A stretch of DNA of 34,667 bases, taken from positions 1 through 34,667 of the forward strand of contig CAJIYZ010000071.1 of assembly GCA_905181675.1 (NCBI GenBank), written 5' to 3'. Below the pieces are notes generated by a model. The model did not search any database. It saw only the letters and a program-made list of their open reading frames with translations, and was not told the origin of the DNA. This DNA comes from Bacteroidetes bacterium MED-G20 (GTDB lineage Bacteria; Bacteroidota; Bacteroidia; Flavobacteriales_D; Parvicellaceae). The translations under genes were made by a program, and so were the position numbers. This document shows positions 33,653-34,667 of the stretch, in pieces (position 1 is the first letter of the stretch; each line of letters opens with the position of its first letter).

Positions 33653-33799
33653 ATGAGAAAAAGTATTGTTTTAAAATATGGATTAATACTATTGCTTTTA
33701 GGGTTTTTTTTGAGCTGTAGTATTCTTAAAAAGAAGAAAAAATGTGACTGTCCTGAGTGGTCAAAAACTAAAACAGAAAAATCTCACAAATTAACTTAA
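33653..33799 (+). CDS. small lipoprotein, 48 residues
   Basis: 48 residues: a basic start (MRKSIVLKYG), a hydrophobic stretch (LILLLLGFFL) and a lipobox-like L-S-C with C22, so it should be lipidated and cleaved to a 27-residue mature peptide. The mature part is very basic (SILKKKKK), then has CDCPEW with two cysteines (C31, C33) and a Lys/Thr-rich tail. No family function is known to me; similar short KKKCDCP lipoproteins occur in flavobacteria, from memory. A promoter-like element lies upstream, and the next gene starts 10 bases after its stop, so it looks like the leading gene of a two-gene unit. Outer-membrane or periplasmic location is inferred. Confidence 0.65.
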   Translation: MRKSIVLKYGLILLLLGFFLSCSILKKKKKCDCPEWSKTKTEKSHKLT

Positions 33800-33809
33800 C
33801 ATAAATAAA

Positions 33810-34232
33810 ATGAAAAAAAAAGCGATTATTGTTAGTGGCTATTTCAACCCTATACACAAAGGGCATTTAGAATACTTTCACAATGCAAAAGCAGTTTCAG
33901 AAGAGCTTTTTGTAATTGTCAATTCTGATTTTCAAAGAGAACTAAAAGGTAGTAAGGAGTTTCAAGACGAGGAAGAAAGAATGATAATTGTAAGTCAAAT
34001 TAAAAGTGTAAACAAGGCCATTTTATCTGTAGACAAAGACAGAACTGTTTGTGAAACTATCAAAAAAATTGTTGGAGATTTTGGCCAAAAATATGAATTT
34101 TCTTTTGCCAATGGTGGAGATCAAAACAATAACACAATTCCTGAAAAGCCTATTTGTAATGAATTAGGAGTAAAACTAGTAGATGGATTGGGTGAAAAAA
34201 TTCAATCTTCAAGTTGGTTACTTAATAAATAA
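33810..34232 (+). CDS. cytidylyltransferase-like nucleotidyltransferase
   Basis: 140 residues, a single-domain member of the HxGH nucleotidyltransferase superfamily. The N-terminal GYFNPIHKGHLEYF (10-23) carries the nucleotide-binding H16-K-G-H19. FANGGDQNNNTIPE (99-112) is the second conserved region, and KIQSSSWLL near the end stands in for the usual SSSxxR motif, with no Arg in the expected place. Such enzymes activate glycerol-3-phosphate, ethanolamine phosphate or heptose-1-phosphate with CTP or ATP. The substrate here is not readable. It lies 10 bases after the small lipoprotein gene. A role in envelope or polysaccharide synthesis is inferred from the family. Confidence 0.85.
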   Translation: MKKKAIIVSGYFNPIHKGHLEYFHNAKAVSEELFVIVNSDFQRELKGSKEFQDEEERMIIVSQIKSVNKAILSVDKDRTVCETIKKIVGDFGQKYEFSFANGGDQNNNTIPEKPICNELGVKLVDGLGEKIQSSSWLLNK

Positions 34233-34358
34233 CGGAATTGTAAATTAAGCTATCTTTTTGATTTATCTAGGTCATTAATTTTACCTTTATCCACACTAAT
34301 TTCCAATTTCACAAATTTCTTTTGGAATTGCTGCCTTTAGAAAAATCATAATATTAAA

Positions 34359-34667
34359 TCATCTTAAAACTACCTTCCTTTCAGAATCTAATCTTAATAG
34401 AATAAAAATCATTAAGCCAAATGAAAGAATTGCAGAGCCTCCCTTACTAAAGAAAGGAAGTGGTATTCCAATTACCGGAGCTAATCCAATAACCATTGCA
34501 ATATTTATCATGAAATGGAAAAATAAAATACCTGAGACACAGTAACCATAAATTCTGGTGAATTTACTTCTTTGCCTTTCTGCAATCATAATCATTCTTA
34601 TCAAAGTAGTTAAGTACAATAAGATAAATACAAAAGACCCTAAAAACCCCCACTCTTCTGCTAAAAC
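34359..34667 (-). CDS. rodA: rod shape-determining protein RodA, C-terminal part (cut by window edge)
   Basis: The last 102 residues of a SEDS-family protein; the rest lies beyond the right edge. The visible part begins VLAEEWGFLGSFVF, the SEDS segment with the functional Glu and Trp. It continues through MIAERQRSKFTRIYGY and the pore motif GLAPVIGIPLPFFSKGG, ending LLRLDSERKVVLR. RodA polymerises lipid II into glycan strands during cell elongation with PBP2. I favour RodA over FtsW because of the short tail and IGIPLPFFSKGG, as in flavobacterial RodA. The open frame runs to the window end, so any apparent start inside it is not the real one. The 126 bases between it and the cytidylyltransferase-like gene show no feature I can name. 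Confidence 0.9.
   Translation of the reverse strand, partial: VLAEEWGFLGSFVFILLYLTTLIRMIMIAERQRSKFTRIYGYCVSGILFFHFMINIAMVIGLAPVIGIPLPFFSKGGSAILSFGLMIFILLRLDSERKVVLR

Noticed and set aside
34233-34358. Partial inverted repeat TTCCAA/TTGGAA as a terminator or small RNA
   Set aside because: Six-base arms with a loop of about 15 bases, AT-rich and without a clean T tract; expected by chance.

Overview
The window comes from a member of the phylum Bacteroidota, most likely a flavobacterium with a compact, AT-rich genome. The evidence is: at least four proteins with an N-terminal signal peptide and a C-terminal type IX secretion (T9SS) sorting domain; a SecA of 1128 residues with a long insertion and no C-terminal zinc site; an exbB-hypothetical-exbD-exbD cluster; and promoter-like TAnnTTTG elements, instead of -10 TATAAT boxes, close to many start codons. 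Genes are tightly packed and often overlap by 1 to 4 bases. I saw no tRNA, rRNA, insertion sequence, CRISPR array or riboswitch.

Layout. Positions 1-2006 (minus) hold the operon rbfA - methyltransferase - tsaE - alanine dehydrogenase (cut by the left edge). Divergent from it, 2117-8510 (plus) holds an MsbA-like ABC exporter, rsmA, mgtE, a 2-hydroxyacid dehydrogenase and a DASS-family (SLC13) anion transporter. A secreted beta-helix protein (8507-10408, minus) is convergent with the transporter. Positions 10520-15843 (minus) hold secA, a small DUF2795 gene, a PduO-type cobalamin adenosyltransferase and a DusB-type tRNA-dihydrouridine synthase. A CPBP intramembrane protease (15892-16800, plus) overlaps tail-to-tail with the ExbB/ExbD cluster (16780-19367, minus). 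Next on the minus strand are type I asparaginase, a UbiA-like membrane protein and a secreted hypothetical (19474-21965). gcvP (22045-24915, plus) opens a plus-strand run of surface genes.

Positions 24926-32039 form a secreted-protein island. It holds two paralogous T9SS cargo proteins, an SH3b/MORN-like protein between them, a decayed third copy of a T9SS sorting domain at 27932-28130, and a T9SS protein with a PA domain. The SH3b/MORN-like gene is therefore flanked by roughly 200-base imperfect direct repeats. This decayed copy is the least expected thing in the window. Two clear hairpin terminators close transcription units in this island.

The right end holds an MlaF/MlaE-type lipid ABC transporter pair (minus), a 48-residue lipoprotein gene with a cytidylyltransferase-like gene behind it (plus), and the C-terminal part of rodA (minus, cut by the right edge).

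Together the genes cover housekeeping (translation, tRNA modification, secretion, wall elongation), envelope energisation and lipid transport, amino-acid catabolism and surface display. I found no convincing new defence or biosynthetic system. The best leads are the repeat-flanked gene and sorting-domain remnant, the unnamed module shared by the two paralogs, and the short-leader promoter pattern.
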